DNA of 64,000 bases from Clarkia xantiana subsp. parviflora (Eukaryota; Streptophyta; Magnoliopsida; Myrtales; Onagraceae): contig JAPTYO010000007.1 of the NCBI GenBank assembly GCA_036873135.1, forward strand, positions 19,636,763 through 19,700,762. Reading direction: 5' to 3'. Positions 22,171-34,510 of this stretch are shown one piece after another (position 1 is the stretch's first letter; the number at the start of each line of letters is the position of its first letter). The translations under genes were made by a program, and so were the position numbers. The notes under the pieces were generated by a model. That model was not told where the DNA came from. It was given only the letters and a program-made list of their open reading frames with translations, and searched no databases.

Positions 22171-25100
22171 CACTACAAGAGATATGGTGTACACCGACAA
22201 CCACTTTTTTGTCGATAAAACCATTTTCTTGTCGATAAAAGTCTCACCGACAAACATTTTTGTCGATAAAGATTGTCGGTATAGGACCCGTCGCTAAAAG
22301 TATTGTCGACAACTAAGTTTGTCAATAAAAGTTGAAGATTTTTATCGACAACTAAGTTTGTCGATAATATATTGCCATTATTTTAATTATATTAATACTT
22401 TTATCGACAATACATAAACTTGTCAATAAAAGTTAAATTTATCGATAAATAAAGTTGTTGCAAAATAAAATTTTATAGACAACTAACAAATATGTTCAAT
22501 AAATATGAGAATTTTTATCGACAACTCTCACTTATCGCCAAAAATATACTTTCTTTTTTTACCAATATCGAATATTTTTAATAAAATATATTTTTTAGTA
22601 GCAATTATTAAATTTACATTTTATAATCAGTAGAAAATGTCATCAAGTACACAATATTACCACTTTAAACTCCATTACAAACATATTATCATTTTTCAAA
22701 AGTAAATACACAACCTTTCAATACTAAAACATCATCAGAAGCGCGCACTTCTTGAACCATATCCACATTAGTTTTGATCTGCATAAACTGGAACATAAAT
22801 AAACGCATACAATAACAGTATGAATCGGGGAGTAGAAAGGAAACACCGCATATTAGCAAATAAATTAAGTAATGAATGATTGCAATTCAAATTATTAGTA
22901 GTAATAATTTTGTAAAGCACAACAAAGTAACAACTATATTACGAAAGCACTGATGAAAAGGCACCTGTCAAAAGAAGCAATTAAATACCTGATTGATGTT
23001 TGTATAGAAGACTTACGAAAGAGTAGAATATTAGGCACCGTAGAAGATCTGCAAAAGAGAAAAGGCAGACATGGATATCAGCTATTTATTAAATTGGAAG
23101 GAAAATAGAAATGATGGAAGGATGTAAAAAATGGCACAAACTTACAGTCAGCTCAGGAGAAGGTGCATGTCTTACAAAAGTAAGCTGCAACTGTTGTGGC
23201 AGCAAATGGAACTTGGTATACATATACTACCCAAGTAACATGAAAGGAACTACAGGAAACTCAAAACAATGATACATTAGTTAATTGGTAAAGTCAAAAC
23301 AAATGCAATGTTTGTTCAGTAAAGTAACTACACTACGCACGACAACCTGACAAGATAAAGATCAGCAATTAATAAAGAGTTTGAACAAAAAATTCGGAAA
23401 CCACGCAAGGAGCAAAAAAAATTGGCTTTGACCAAAAACTACAGAAACCACAAAAAGAGCAAACCTCCGATGAATCAGGAGCACCTCCAGAGATGCCCCC
23501 CCGGGTGGAAAGAAATAAGCTTGCCTCTAAAACCAAAAGATGAACCCACTGAACGCTTCAACCATTTTGGCGCTCTTAATGGTGTCATTAATAAATAAAG
23601 ATAGCAAAATTAGTATCAAATGAAAGCTAGAAAAGCTCATCTACAGTCCATATTAACTAGTAGAAATACAATGATGCACTTTTTTTGCAACAGAGAAGAT
23701 AATATTCTTCGGCTAATAAACTGGACAACATATACTGAGCAACATTTCTCCTTAGGGCTGTGAATCCATTACTCAATTCCTCAACTGATATTGTTACAGT
23801 TTGCATTCACAACTTTAGATGTAAATCAAGGCCATTTATTGATGGAAGTACCACATTATTTAAACAACTACACATGGACTTGTATACCAGTTTCAAATAT
23901 ATAACTAAACAGAGACCATTATGTGAGAGAACAACTACTGATTAAAAATTGAACCGTCATATTCATAAAGAGGGAATAAACTGTGCACTGCATTACCAGT
24001 AGGAAATTCGCTTTACCCAGCGCTGTGTTGTCTAGATCCCTACAAAAAAAAAAAAAAAAAAAAAAAACAGATATGATACATGAGGGAGCGACAAGACAAA
24101 GATCTTGATTAACAATGCTAAGGTCCCATGAACATAACGTCTAATTCAGGTTGAAATATATGTCTCTATGCTAATCAGATATTAAGAGCATGTTTAGATT
24201 TTGAGATTGTAAAGCAGAAACCAATTATCCATGTCTCTATTTAAAGTTCCATTAAAAATCTAGGGTGCACTCTTTTATAATGGATGTGTATAACATAAGA
24301 CATGCAATAACTCATTTAGTTTTCTTTGTACACCACAAACCACCTCTTCCCATTTCCCTCATCTATTTTATTCTCGTCTCAGATCTTAAATTTTCTTCCC
24401 CAACATCAAGGTCAAACTCTACCTGCATGGCAATCTATTTCTTCCTCCCTTAACCTATACCTGATGTTAGTGCAACAAGTTTCAGTACAATAACTAAAAT
24501 ATTAGAAAAGGAAAACAGTCACTAACATAGATAATCTGAATCATGTTATTCTCTAGTTCAAAATTTGTTAAGATTTCTATAAAACAACATTGAATTCTAT
24601 ATCCATTTCACATTAATCAAACACTGATCATATAAAACAGTATGAAAGAAGCGGATGTACCTAGTTTAACAAAAAGGAGCAATTTTAAGCCAATCAGGTG
24701 GTGAAGGGAATTTAGGCATAACAAGCATTCCCCTTTAATGACATAATAAGAATCATATAATCAGATGTATTAGGTAGAGTTAGAGAGGGGAAAACGCATT
24801 AAATATTAAGACTCGATCTGTGTAATGAAAGTAGAAAATAAGAAATCCAAATAGTCACACCTTGGATTCTAGTCACACCTTGCAACAAACTGTTGAATTC
24901 TTGCAGGTTGTGAGTCACCTATGCAATGCAGTTATGGACATTTATCAGATATGGAATCATTAAAATTGTAGTTTATTAAAAGATATGGACTCCACTCTCT
25001 TATGAACTACAGAGTCAAAAAAATTTCAGTTATGTTTATGTAAACAGAACTGCTTTCCTCAGCTTCAAGGAAATCAAAATTGAACTTAATAATAGTGTTG

Positions 25101-26525
25101 CAGTGGTGCACTATGTCAAACATATTGTCTCTTTCTGCGCTATCTCTCCTCAACCTCATCTTCTTTTAGAGACTTTCTCATTCAACTTTATGGAATTTGT
25201 ACACAGAGACTAAAGCAAATAGCTCTTTCTTTGCTAACTCTTCAACACTTTTTCTTCAAATGTTTTCCCCTTCATGTAATTCTATAGAAAGCAATGCACA
25301 TCTGACGGTTCAAAATTGATTTCAGTTTCTACAAAACTGTAAAAAAAATGGATATGCATTCTAACCTTCTGAATATGGAAATCCTACCTTCTTATCCATA
25401 ACCAAAAAAAAAAAAAAATTGTCCACTTACGAGAGATTACCAAGTGAAATTGATGCACCCCTCAATACAGCAAGTACAAATCCGCAATTCTTCACCACAC
25501 ACAGGAACATTCAAGTCTTTCCCTCCAGCTAGAAATCAGACTGTGTGTTCCCTTAGAAATACCTAGTTTGGTCAATTAAAAAACCCTAATTTCAAACACT
25601 AATTTAAAAAATTAGGGTTTTGATCCTACCTTATTTTCCTTGGATAGCATATACTTGAGGATTGTTCGAGGCAAGGAAATGGTGGTTGCAAACGCAACAC
25701 GAGACGGTGGCTGGTGAGCTAAAGGTTGGGCGACGTCGGGCGACAGATCGAGAAAGATGGAGAGATGAAGGCTGGGCGGCAGCGCCGGGCGACAGATCGA
25801 GAAAGATGGAGAGGTGATGGCTGGGCGGCAGCGGCGTGTGACGAGACGGCGGAGACGGCATGTGACGGAGGGTGGAGAGCGGGCGAAGACGAGCACAGGC
25901 ATTTGACGAGCTGAAGGTTGAAGAAGTGAAGAAGACTAAACTCAAACTCTGTCTCTTCTATCGGGTGAAGAACACTGAAGCAAAAAGAATTCTATGTCAC
26001 TCACGTGAGAAGCCAAATCTTATTTAGATATTAGGAATTACTATAGTAAAAAATTAGGTTACCTTTTATAATAATAATTATAGTACAAAATATTTAACTT
26101 TTTTAATCGATAACCATAATTTCGGTCAAAAACTTAACCATACTTAAAATAATAATAAAATAGAATACAAATTATATAAAAATAATTTTTGACAACAATT
26201 ATATTTTTCTGGACAATAATATCTTCTCAATAACAATATTTTAGTTTTATTAATTAATCCTTTTTTTTATAAAAAAGAATAATCATTTGTTATTATCGAC
26301 AACTTGTTTTTATTATCGCTAACCATTAACTTTTTTCGACAATCTTTATTTATTGTCGTTAAATTCAATTTTATCGACAATTTTCTTTGTTGTTATTAAA
26401 AATACTAATATTTTATTTATTTAAAATAGAAATTAGCGACAACAATAATATTCTTGTCGATAAATCGCATCTTTATCGACAAGTTTTATCGACAGTTGTC
26501 GCTACAACTCATATCTCTTGTAGTG
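22171..26525. mobile_element. CACTA (En/Spm-type) transposon, 4,355 bp, non-autonomous
   Basis: Both ends carry a perfect 16-bp inverted repeat, CACTACAAGAGATATG, the signature of the CACTA superfamily. Inside each end are several hundred bases packed with short subterminal repeats (TTGTCGATAAA and inverse TTTATCGACAA, GTCGCTA variants), the expected binding-site arrays. The 3-kb middle has no recognisable transposase or long frame. It contains an A-run at 24043-24067 and a GC-rich block at 25680-25900 with a duplicated segment of about 50 bp, possibly captured host DNA. It interrupts a kelch-like pseudogene. Immediate flanks TGC and TTG do not form a clean 3-bp duplication, so one end may have suffered a small change. 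Confidence 0.88.
25736..25834. repeat. Tandem duplication of about 50 bp inside the CACTA element
   Basis: GGGCGACAGATCGAGAAAG, then ATGGAGAG and GGCTGGGCGGCAGCG, occurs twice in a row with few differences. It is the most GC-rich part of the element and gives open frames on the minus strand (25612-25945) with Ser/Pro/His-rich text. I see no known domain. Confidence 0.7.
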
Positions 26526-27232
26526 TTGATGTGTACAACGGTAGTCGGTACAGCTATAACCTAAGAATATTTTTTTTTCTGGGAATATATAGTACCCGGC
26601 AGGGAAGTTTATGTATTTGATACTCGTGACATTATTATATTACCTCCAGTAGTCCAGCAGTAGGTCTTGATCACAATGAGTGTGTCACTATTGGACCCCC
26701 TGGCTGGTAGCCCGAAACCAGACCCAGTTGTGATCCCCGCTATTCGTGTTTTGACAGAGAATATACTGAAGAGGTGTTGGACCCAGAAAAGAATTATTGG
26801 TCTACTATTCAACTCCCTCCCTCCAACACTCATTGATTATGTTAAGAAAAATCCTCCCCACAAACTCCAAGACTTGTACCCTCGAGATTATCAAGTTTGG
26901 AATCCATATCTTATAGAATCCTATGCGACGGTTGGCTCTTCCATTGTGTTTTACTTGAATTTGTGCAGGATAGATGCAGAAACCCTGTCATGGAAGAAGA
27001 CTCATCTTGATGATCTGCAGATTACTGGGTTGCCGTATCGGGAGTTTGCCTATTCTGGAATGGAATTTGGTGTTCTGGAAATGCCACAATATGAAATTAC
27101 AAGGTATGGAGGACGATTTTAAGCTGAGGGTAAAGAGGGACAATGACAAGCTAACACCCAATGTTGTGAAATCCATGGAATTTAGCTTCAACAAATACAA
27201 CCCTGAGTTCCAACTTAATTGCCTATTGCTAC
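26526..27232 (+). pseudogene. Kelch-like pseudogene 1, 3' part
   Basis: After the CACTA end, 26526-26590 matches the 5'UTR intron of the intact gene, then the sequence jumps at about 26603 to coding text (EVYVFDTRDI) corresponding to residue ~115 of the intact protein, so the start codon and N-terminus are deleted. Later blocks (KPDPVVIP, WNPYLIESYATVGSSIV, DAETLSWK, and the ending NKYNPEFQLNCLLLLLK) are scattered over two or three frames with internal deletions. It shares a CAGCAGTAGGTCTTGATCAC word with pseudogene 2 that the intact gene lacks, so pseudogenes 1 and 2 are closer relatives. Confidence 0.85.
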
Positions 27233-27720
27233 TCCTTAAGTTGATGATAAAAAGCCATGCCTCATCTCTTTTGTTTTGTGGACCTCCAACCTCCTCTTAT
27301 TATTACTTGAATGTACTACTTTATGGTGTTTTGAAGAAGAATCTATATATTATTATGTGATGAACTAAATCCTTTGCTTTCTAAATATAATCTATTTATT
27401 ATTATTATATGTCGACATTAATTGTTGGCCTCAAATTCAAACCATTAATTTATTCTTAGTAGTGGAAATTCAATTAGTCGTGAACTCCCATTTTTCTTGG
27501 GTTAACACAATCCTTAACCGGATCATTACCCTTGAGCTCTATAAAATAGAACTCATGTCAAGACCCCTCATTTGAAAGGCGTGTTAACTTCTGATTTGAT
27601 TTTGATATTTGACTTCTCTCTAGAAATATTATTTATTGATCTCTCTAGCACTCGAACTTACTTAAGCATCAGAGAGAGTTCGTCGGGCACACCACTCTTG
27701 ATGCAGGCTAGCGAGTGAGC
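27233..27720. other. 3' flank of pseudogene 1
   Basis: Includes the decayed 3'UTR-like sequence and AT-rich DNA up to the 36-bp repeats. Nothing else is recognised. Confidence 0.5.
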
Positions 27721-27862
27721 GGATTGACGTGAAGTGACATACACCGAGCGAAGAACGGATTGACGTGAAGTGACATACACCGAGCGAAGAACAGATTGAC
27801 GTGAAGTGACATACATCGAGCAAAAAATGGATTGACGTGAAGAGACATACAACAATCAAAGA
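27721..27862 (+). repeat. 36-bp tandem repeat, four copies
   Basis: Units start at 27721, 27757, 27793 and 27829, each beginning RGATTGACGTGAAG and containing GACATACA. The first two copies are identical and the last two progressively diverged. The unit length is a multiple of three, so three minus-strand frames stay open; this is not gene evidence. It ends about 90 bp before the 3,280-bp tandem unit. Confidence 0.9.
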
Positions 27863-28610
27863 TCCCCATGCGACTAGTTAGCACTAGCATAGACCTAGAT
27901 TCATGTGATCCAACATTGGCGTCGTATGTGGTCCATCATTTGCGTCGTCACATGTGGTCCATCATTGACGCCGTCACGCGTGATCCATCACTAGCTCTGT
28001 CTACGGGAACCATCAATGGCGTCGTCACGACTCACGTGTGGTCCATCAGAAGGGGTTACCCCATATCGATGAGTTACGTTAGTAATGAGAATTGGTTGAA
28101 CCAGGAATGTCAAGTTGCCGACAACATTTTGAATATTTATGGGTGAACATAAAAAATAGAAGATGAGGATTTTGAGCTCTATATGTCAATAAATCATTAT
28201 GGTTTGCCAATACTTTAAAATGACGTAAATAAGAGCATGAAAGCTAGAACGTAAAAGTCAGTGGATATAAAATAATTTTCTGCAAAATAATTTGCATAGT
28301 AAGTTATATAGGTACAACCTGTAGTATAAAAGTTGTATGCAGAATCATGTAAATTATTATATGAATCATTTGGTGCAAAAATCACCTTCTAATACATTAC
28401 TATATTAGCAATATATGGAAGTTTTAATATGCGTCTAATAAATATAAATTTCATTATAACCTATTTGAGAGGCTAATTAATAGTGAAATCCACATGGAAA
28501 TCCAAGAATAATTTAAAACGCTAGAAGTATGGAATATTTTCCAAGAATGTTGGATCAAAAAATTTATATACCATTTAAAATAATACATGTTTCATATGGT
28601 ATATTCTCCG

Positions 28611-29097
28611 TGGGGGGTAAGCACAAATCCTTAGTAGCCCGAAATCCCGATGAGCACGTCTCAAAATCTATGTTCTTAAATTGTGCCCGAATTCGAGGGG
28701 GTGAGACTTTTCCTCTAAATTTGGGTTTGAGCTTGGTTTTTTAGGTAAATTCTCGAATGTCCCGTCTCATTCCGAAATTGTAACTAATATATATTAAATT
28801 CGTAGTGTTAGTTATATTAACTCACTCTAATAAACTTCGAATTTATAGAACGTAATGTTTGTATGAGACTAATGTTTGTATGAGAATTCGATGTGTGTGT
28901 TAAAAAATTGAAATGGTAATAATATGTGATTTTATGTATTTTTTTTAAGTTTGTGTAAATTTCTGGCTGTCCTCAGCTCATCCGAATAACGAAAGCCTAA
29001 GGCGGGCGTAATTTTTCCTTAAACTCGGGCTCATGAAATTCGGACATGAGCATTTTTTCTTGAAAAAGCTAGCCATTCCTGCCCAAGCTCACCCCTA
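28611..29097. mobile_element. hAT-like MITE inside unit A (copies at 31891-32377 and 35171-35657)
   Basis: The left end TGGGGGGTAAGC roughly mirrors the right end GCTCACCCCTA, an hAT-type TAGGGGTGAGC terminus. Flanks ATTCTCCG and ATTCTTCT agree at 6 of 8 bases, a plausible worn 8-bp duplication. All three tandem copies carry it, so insertion predates the tandem amplification. Confidence 0.6.
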
Positions 29098-29107
29098 ATT
29101 CTTCTTA

Positions 29108-30313
29108 GGGGGCGTTTGGATGGACGTAATGAGATTACTTGAAATGTGAAATTACAAGTAATGTGAGCTACGTAATGTAACGTGAGATCACAGTGTTTCG
29201 TTGTGATGTAATGTTGAGTGTATTGTTAGATTACAGTGTTTGGTATGTGTTGTATGTACATTGTAATGTGATTTTATTTTTATTATATTAATCGATATGA
29301 GAATATATTATATCTTAATATGATAAGATTTAAAAGAATATGTATTTTGACAATAACTAATTAACTTATTCAAGTTTATGTTTTGTGGTTATTACTATAT
29401 TTATGAATTCTAAAAACTATATATTGAAACTCAATACGCACAAGGCACAACTATTAAAATCATATTAATTAAAACATTATATATAGTTTTATAAGATAAT
29501 TTTTATAAAAAATGCAACGACAAAGACTTTTCACATTTTATACAATCATCATGTACATTATTATTTATTATAATAATGAGTTAAGAAGTGGATAAAAATT
29601 AAAATAATAATAATAATAAAAATATTATTATAATAAAATATAATTATAATAAAATTATTTTATCTATTTAATAAATAATAATAAAATAATAACACTCTGT
29701 AATGCTGGACGTAATCTCACATTACATTCGTTTTTGGATGTAATCTCACATTACGTTGAATGAAGTTTGGATGTAATCTCATATTACAATACACATTACA
29801 TTACGATACACATTATTATTAGTTGTTTAGTTTTTACACATTACAATACACCTCATAACTCCTTATTATAATAAATAATAATGCACATGATATTCGTATA
29901 AAATGAGTATGTCTTTTTTGTTGCATTTTTTTTAATGAAATTTATGTTATAAAACTATATATAATGTTTTAATTAATACAATTTTAGTAATTGTATGTAC
30001 TTATTTAGTTTAAATATTAGTCTTTAAAATTCATAAATGACTATAGTAATATAATATTTAAGAAGTTAGTTATTGTCAAAATGTATATTCTATTAAATCA
30101 TATCACATTAAGATATAATATACTATCATATAGATTAATATAAATAATAAAGTCACATTACAATGCACATTGCAAGTTACAACACATACCAAACACTGTA
30201 ATCTAACATTACATTCCACAATATTACAGCACAACCAAACATTGTAATCTAATATTACATTACTTATATCACATTACTTTTAATTACTTTTAATGTCGTA
30301 TTTCAAATCCCCC
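29108..30313. mobile_element. 1.2-kb foldback element in unit A
   Basis: It starts GGGGGCGTTTGGATGGACGT and ends TTTCAAATCCCCC. Almost the whole element folds on itself: left-arm blocks (GATTACAGTGTTTGGTATGTG, GTACATTGTAATGTG, AAAACATTATATATAGTTTT, AATGCAACGACAAAGAC-type words) recur inverted in the right arm, giving arms of about 500-600 bp around a short AT loop. No coding capacity, and no convincing target duplication. Confidence 0.8.
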
Positions 30314-30559
30314 TGAGTGTATATAGCTCATGTGAGATAAGTTCTAGTGAATGTTCACGTAATTATGTGAATCATATTTTAATACAAGTTGATTTAATCA
30401 CGTTAAAACAGGACCACTTCTCTACGGTGCATAGCAACCGATTCGCAGAACAAATGAATATACCATTTAGCTCTAATATATGTTTACCGCGTAGAAGAAG
30501 TTAGAAACTACTGGTCAACTTGAAACGATTCCAAACGATTCAGTTTCAGATCAGTCCGG

Positions 30560-31230
30560 CCGGACCGGTTAAATCCCATCCTAATTAGCCAATAGAATCC
30601 GTTTAAACATTTAATAGTATTATATATATATATCCATTTATTAAATGTTGATCCCTCGATTGCTCTCTAGTCTCTCTGCTAGGTTTCGTCCAATTCTAGG
30701 GTTTTGAGTTTGCCAACACTTTAAGCAGAATCAAAGGAGTTCGAGCCTGTGTCCTGTCGCCCAATCTTCCCTTCGAGGTATGCCCATCTCCTTTCATTTT
30801 TATGCATTTGGATTGGGGGTCGTTTGGTGTGAATCAGCATTGTTTGCATTGATGTGTACAGCGGTAGAGCTATAAAATGACGATCTTTGCTGGGAAGAGT
30901 AGTACTGTGTAGTAGTTCTATTGTTATCATTTTGTTGCTGTGGATTTGATTCGATAGATAGAATAGCAGAGAGGGAGAGGAGGATGGGATTAAACGGTAG
31001 ATTAAAGCAGAGAAGCCGATTTGATTCATTGTCAGTTAATTTCCGGTGATGGCTCGTACTTTAAGAGAAAACCTTTCTGGCGGTTAGTTAAAGATATAAT
31101 AATAATAAAACCCTAAAATTGCAGCGAATTTATGTGCTGGATTTACCTGGTCAACTTGGCCTAACGCTTATTATTCCAATTTTGATTTCTTCTTTTGCTT
31201 GCGTATCTATGAATTGCTTCTTCTTCTTGA
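30560..31230 (+). promoter_or_regulatory. Promoter and truncated 5'UTR of the kelch-like family, copy in unit A
   Basis: Homologous to 35830-36400 of the intact gene: CCGGCCGGACCGG upstream, the CTAGGTTTCGTCCAATTCTA leader, CCTGTCGCCCAATC, and a donor GTATGCCC (from 30778). Homology runs through the intron to GAATTGCTTCTTCTTCTT and stops at about 31230, just before the branch/acceptor (CTGTTTTTGCAG in the intact gene). The next bases belong to the following tandem unit, so a transcript from here lacks the native acceptor and coding exon. Confidence 0.75.
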
Positions 31231-32387
31231 CGTGTGGTCCATCATTGACGCCGTCACGCGTGATCCATCACTAGCTCTGTCTACGGGAACCATCAATGGC
31301 GTCGTCACGACTCACGTGTGGTCCATCAGAAGGGGTTACCCCATATCGATGAGTTACGTTAGTAATGAGAATTGGTTGAACCAGGAATGTCAAGTTGCCG
31401 ACAACATTTTGAATATTTATGGGTGAACATAAAAAATAGAAGATGAGGATTTTGAGCTCTATATGTCAATAAATCATTATGGTTTGCCAATACTTTAAAA
31501 TGACGTAAATAAGAGCATGAAAGCTAGAACGTAAAAGTCAGTGGATATAAAATAATTTTCTGCAAAATAATTTGCATAGTAAGTTATATAGGTACAACCT
31601 GTAGTATAAAAGTTGTATGCAGAATCATGTAAATTATTATATGAATCATTTGGTGCAAAAATCACCTTCTAATACATTACTATATTAGCAATATATGGAA
31701 GTTTTAATATGCGTCTAATAAATATAAATTTCATTATAACCTATTTGAGAGGCTAATTAATAGTGAAATCCACATGGAAATCCAAGAATAATTTAAAACG
31801 CTAGAAGTATGGAATATTTTCCAAGAATGTTGGATCAAAAAATTTATATACCATTTAAAATAATACATGTTTCATATGGTATATTCTCCGTGGGGGGTAA
31901 GCACAAATCCTTAGTAGCCCGAAATCCCGATGAGCACGTCTCAAAATCTATGTTCTTAAATTGTGCCCGAATTCGAGGGGGTGAGACTTTTCCTCTAAAT
32001 TTGGGCTTGAGCTTGGTTTTTTAGGTAAATTCCCGAATGTCCCGTCTCATTCCGAAATTGTAACTAATATATATTAAATTCGTAGTGTTAGTTATATTAA
32101 CTCACTCTAATAAACTTCGAATTTATAGAACGTAATGTTTGTATGAGACTAATGTTTGTATGAGAATTCGATGTGTGTGTTAAAAAATTGAAATGGTAAT
32201 AATATGTGATTTTATGTATTTTTTTTAAGTTTGTGTAAATTTCTGGCTGTCCTCAGCTCATCCGAATAACGAAAGCCTAAGGCGGGCGTAATTTTTCCTT
32301 AAACTCGGGCTCATGAAATTCGGACATGAGCATTTTTTCTTGAAAAAGCTAGCCATTCCTGCCCAAGCTCACCCCTAATTCTTCTTA

Positions 32388-33593
32388 GGGGGCGTTTGGA
32401 TGGACGTAATGAGATTACTTGAAATGTGAAATTACAAGTAATGTGAGCTACGTAATGTAACGTGAGATCACAGTGTTTCGTTGTGATGTAATGTTGAGTG
32501 TATTGTTAGATTACAGTGTTTGGTATGTGTTGTATGTACATTGTAATGTGATTTTATTTTTATTATATTAATCGATATGAGAATATATTATATCTTAATA
32601 TGATAAGATTTAAAAGAATATGTATTTTGACAATAACTAATTAACTTATTCAAGTTTATGTTTTGTGGTTATTACTATATTTATGAATTCTAAAAACTAT
32701 ATATTGAAACTCAATACGCACAAGGCACAACTATTAAAATCATATTAATTAAAACATTATATATAGTTTTATAAGATAATTTTTATAAAAAATGCAACGA
32801 CAAAGACTTTTCACATTTTATACAATCATCATGTACATTATTATTTATTATAATAATGAGTTAAGAAGTGGATAAAAATTAAAATAATAATAATAATAAA
32901 AATATTATTATAATAAAATATAATTATAATAAAATTATTTTATCTATTTAATAAATAATAATAAAATAATAACACTCTGTAATGCTGGACGTAATCTCAC
33001 ATTACATTCGTTTTTGGATGTAATCTCACATTACGTTGAATGAAGTTTGGATGTAATCTCAGATTACAATACACATTACATTACGATACACATTATTATT
33101 AGTTGTTTAGTTTTTACACATTACAATACACCTCATAACTCCTTATTATAATAAATAATAATGCACATGATATTCGTATAAAATGAGTATGTCTTTTTTG
33201 TTGCATTTTTTTTAATGAAATTTATGTTATAAAACTATATATAATGTTTTAATTAATACAATTTTAGTAATTGTATGTACTTATTTAGTTTAAATATTAG
33301 TCTTTAAAATTCATAAATGACTATAGTAATATAATATTTAAGAAGTTAGTTATTGTCAAAATGTATATTCTATTAAATCATATCACATTAAGATATAATA
33401 TACTATCATATAGATTAATATAAATAATAAAGTCACATTACAATGCACATTGCAAGTTACAACACATACCAAACACTGTAATCTAACATTACATTCCACA
33501 ATATTACAGCACAACCAAACATTGTAATCTAATATTACATTACTTATATCACATTACTTTTAATTACTTTTAATGTCGTGTTTCAAATCCCCC
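32388..33593. mobile_element. 1.2-kb foldback element in unit B
   Basis: The second near-identical copy of the foldback at 29108-30313, carried along by the tandem duplication rather than a new insertion. Confidence 0.8.
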
Positions 33594-33839
33594 TGAGTGT
33601 ATATAGCTCATGTGAGATAAGTTCTAGTGAATGTTCACGTAATTATGTGAATCATATTTTAATACAAGTTGATTTAATCACGTTAAAACAGGACCACTTC
33701 TCTACGGTGCATAGCAACCGATTCGCAGAACAAATGAATATACCATTTAGCTCTAATATATGTTTACCGCGTAGAAGAAGTTAGAAACTACTGGTCAACT
33801 TGAAACGATTCCAAACGATTCAGTTTCAGATCAGTCCGG

Positions 33840-34510
33840 CCGGACCGGTTAAATCCCATCCTAATTAGCCAATAGAATCCGTTTAAACATTTAATAGTAT
33901 TATATATATATATCCATTTATTAAATGTTGATCCCTCGATTGCTCTCTAGTCTCTCTGCTAGGTTTCGTCCAATTCTAGGGTTTTGAGTTTGCCAACACT
34001 TTAAGCAGAATCAAAGGAGTTCGAGCCTGTGTCCTGTCGCCCAATCTTCCCTTCGAGGTATGCCCATCTCCTTTCATTTTTATGCATTTGGATTGGGGGT
34101 CGTTTGGTGTGAATCAGCATTGTTTGCATTGATGTGTACAGCGGTAGAGCTATAAAATGACGATCTTTGCTGGGAAGAGTAGTACTGTGTAGTAGTTCTA
34201 TTGTTATCATTTTGTTGCTGTGGATTTGATTCGATAGATAGAATAGCAGAGAGGGAGAGGAGGATGGGATTAAACGGTAGATTAAAGCAGAGAAGCCGAT
34301 TTGATTCATTGTCAGTTAATTTCCGGTGATGGCTCGTACTTTAAGAGAAAACCTTTCTGGCGGTTAGTTAAAGATATAATAATAATAAAACCCTAAAATT
34401 GCAGCGAATTTATGTGCTGGATTTACCTGGTCAACTTGGCCTAACGCTTATTATTCCAATTTTGATTTCTTCTTTTGCTTGCGTATCTATGAATTGCTTC
34501 TTCTTCTTGA
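33840..34510 (+). promoter_or_regulatory. Promoter and truncated 5'UTR of the kelch-like family, copy in unit B
   Basis: Same as the copy at 30560-31230, including the donor GTATGCCC (from 34058) and loss of the acceptor at the tandem junction (about 34510). Confidence 0.75.

Larger units (their letters stand above)
27951..31230 (+). repeat. 3,280-bp tandem unit, copy A
   Basis: Copy A starts near ATGTGGTCCATCATTGACGC and is followed without a gap by a second near-identical copy at an exact offset of 3,280 bp. Order of content: TGGTCCATCA-rich patch, AT-rich DNA related to 19385-19745, an hAT-like MITE, a 1.2-kb foldback, then the promoter, first exon, splice donor and most of the 5'UTR intron of the kelch-like family. 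Boundaries are uncertain by about 10 bp because the junction shares TGTGGTCC. Confidence 0.92.
31231..34510 (+). repeat. 3,280-bp tandem unit, copy B
   Basis: Same content and order as copy A, offset 3,280 bp. By eye I found only a handful of substitutions (for example at 31986, 32032, 33063 and 33578), so identity is above 99.5%. Substitutions at 31986 and 32032 are shared with copy C against copy A. Confidence 0.92.

Noticed and set aside
27721..27862. Possible CRISPR-like array
   Set aside because: Four directly abutting 36-bp units without unique spacers, in a plant nuclear context; an ordinary tandem repeat.
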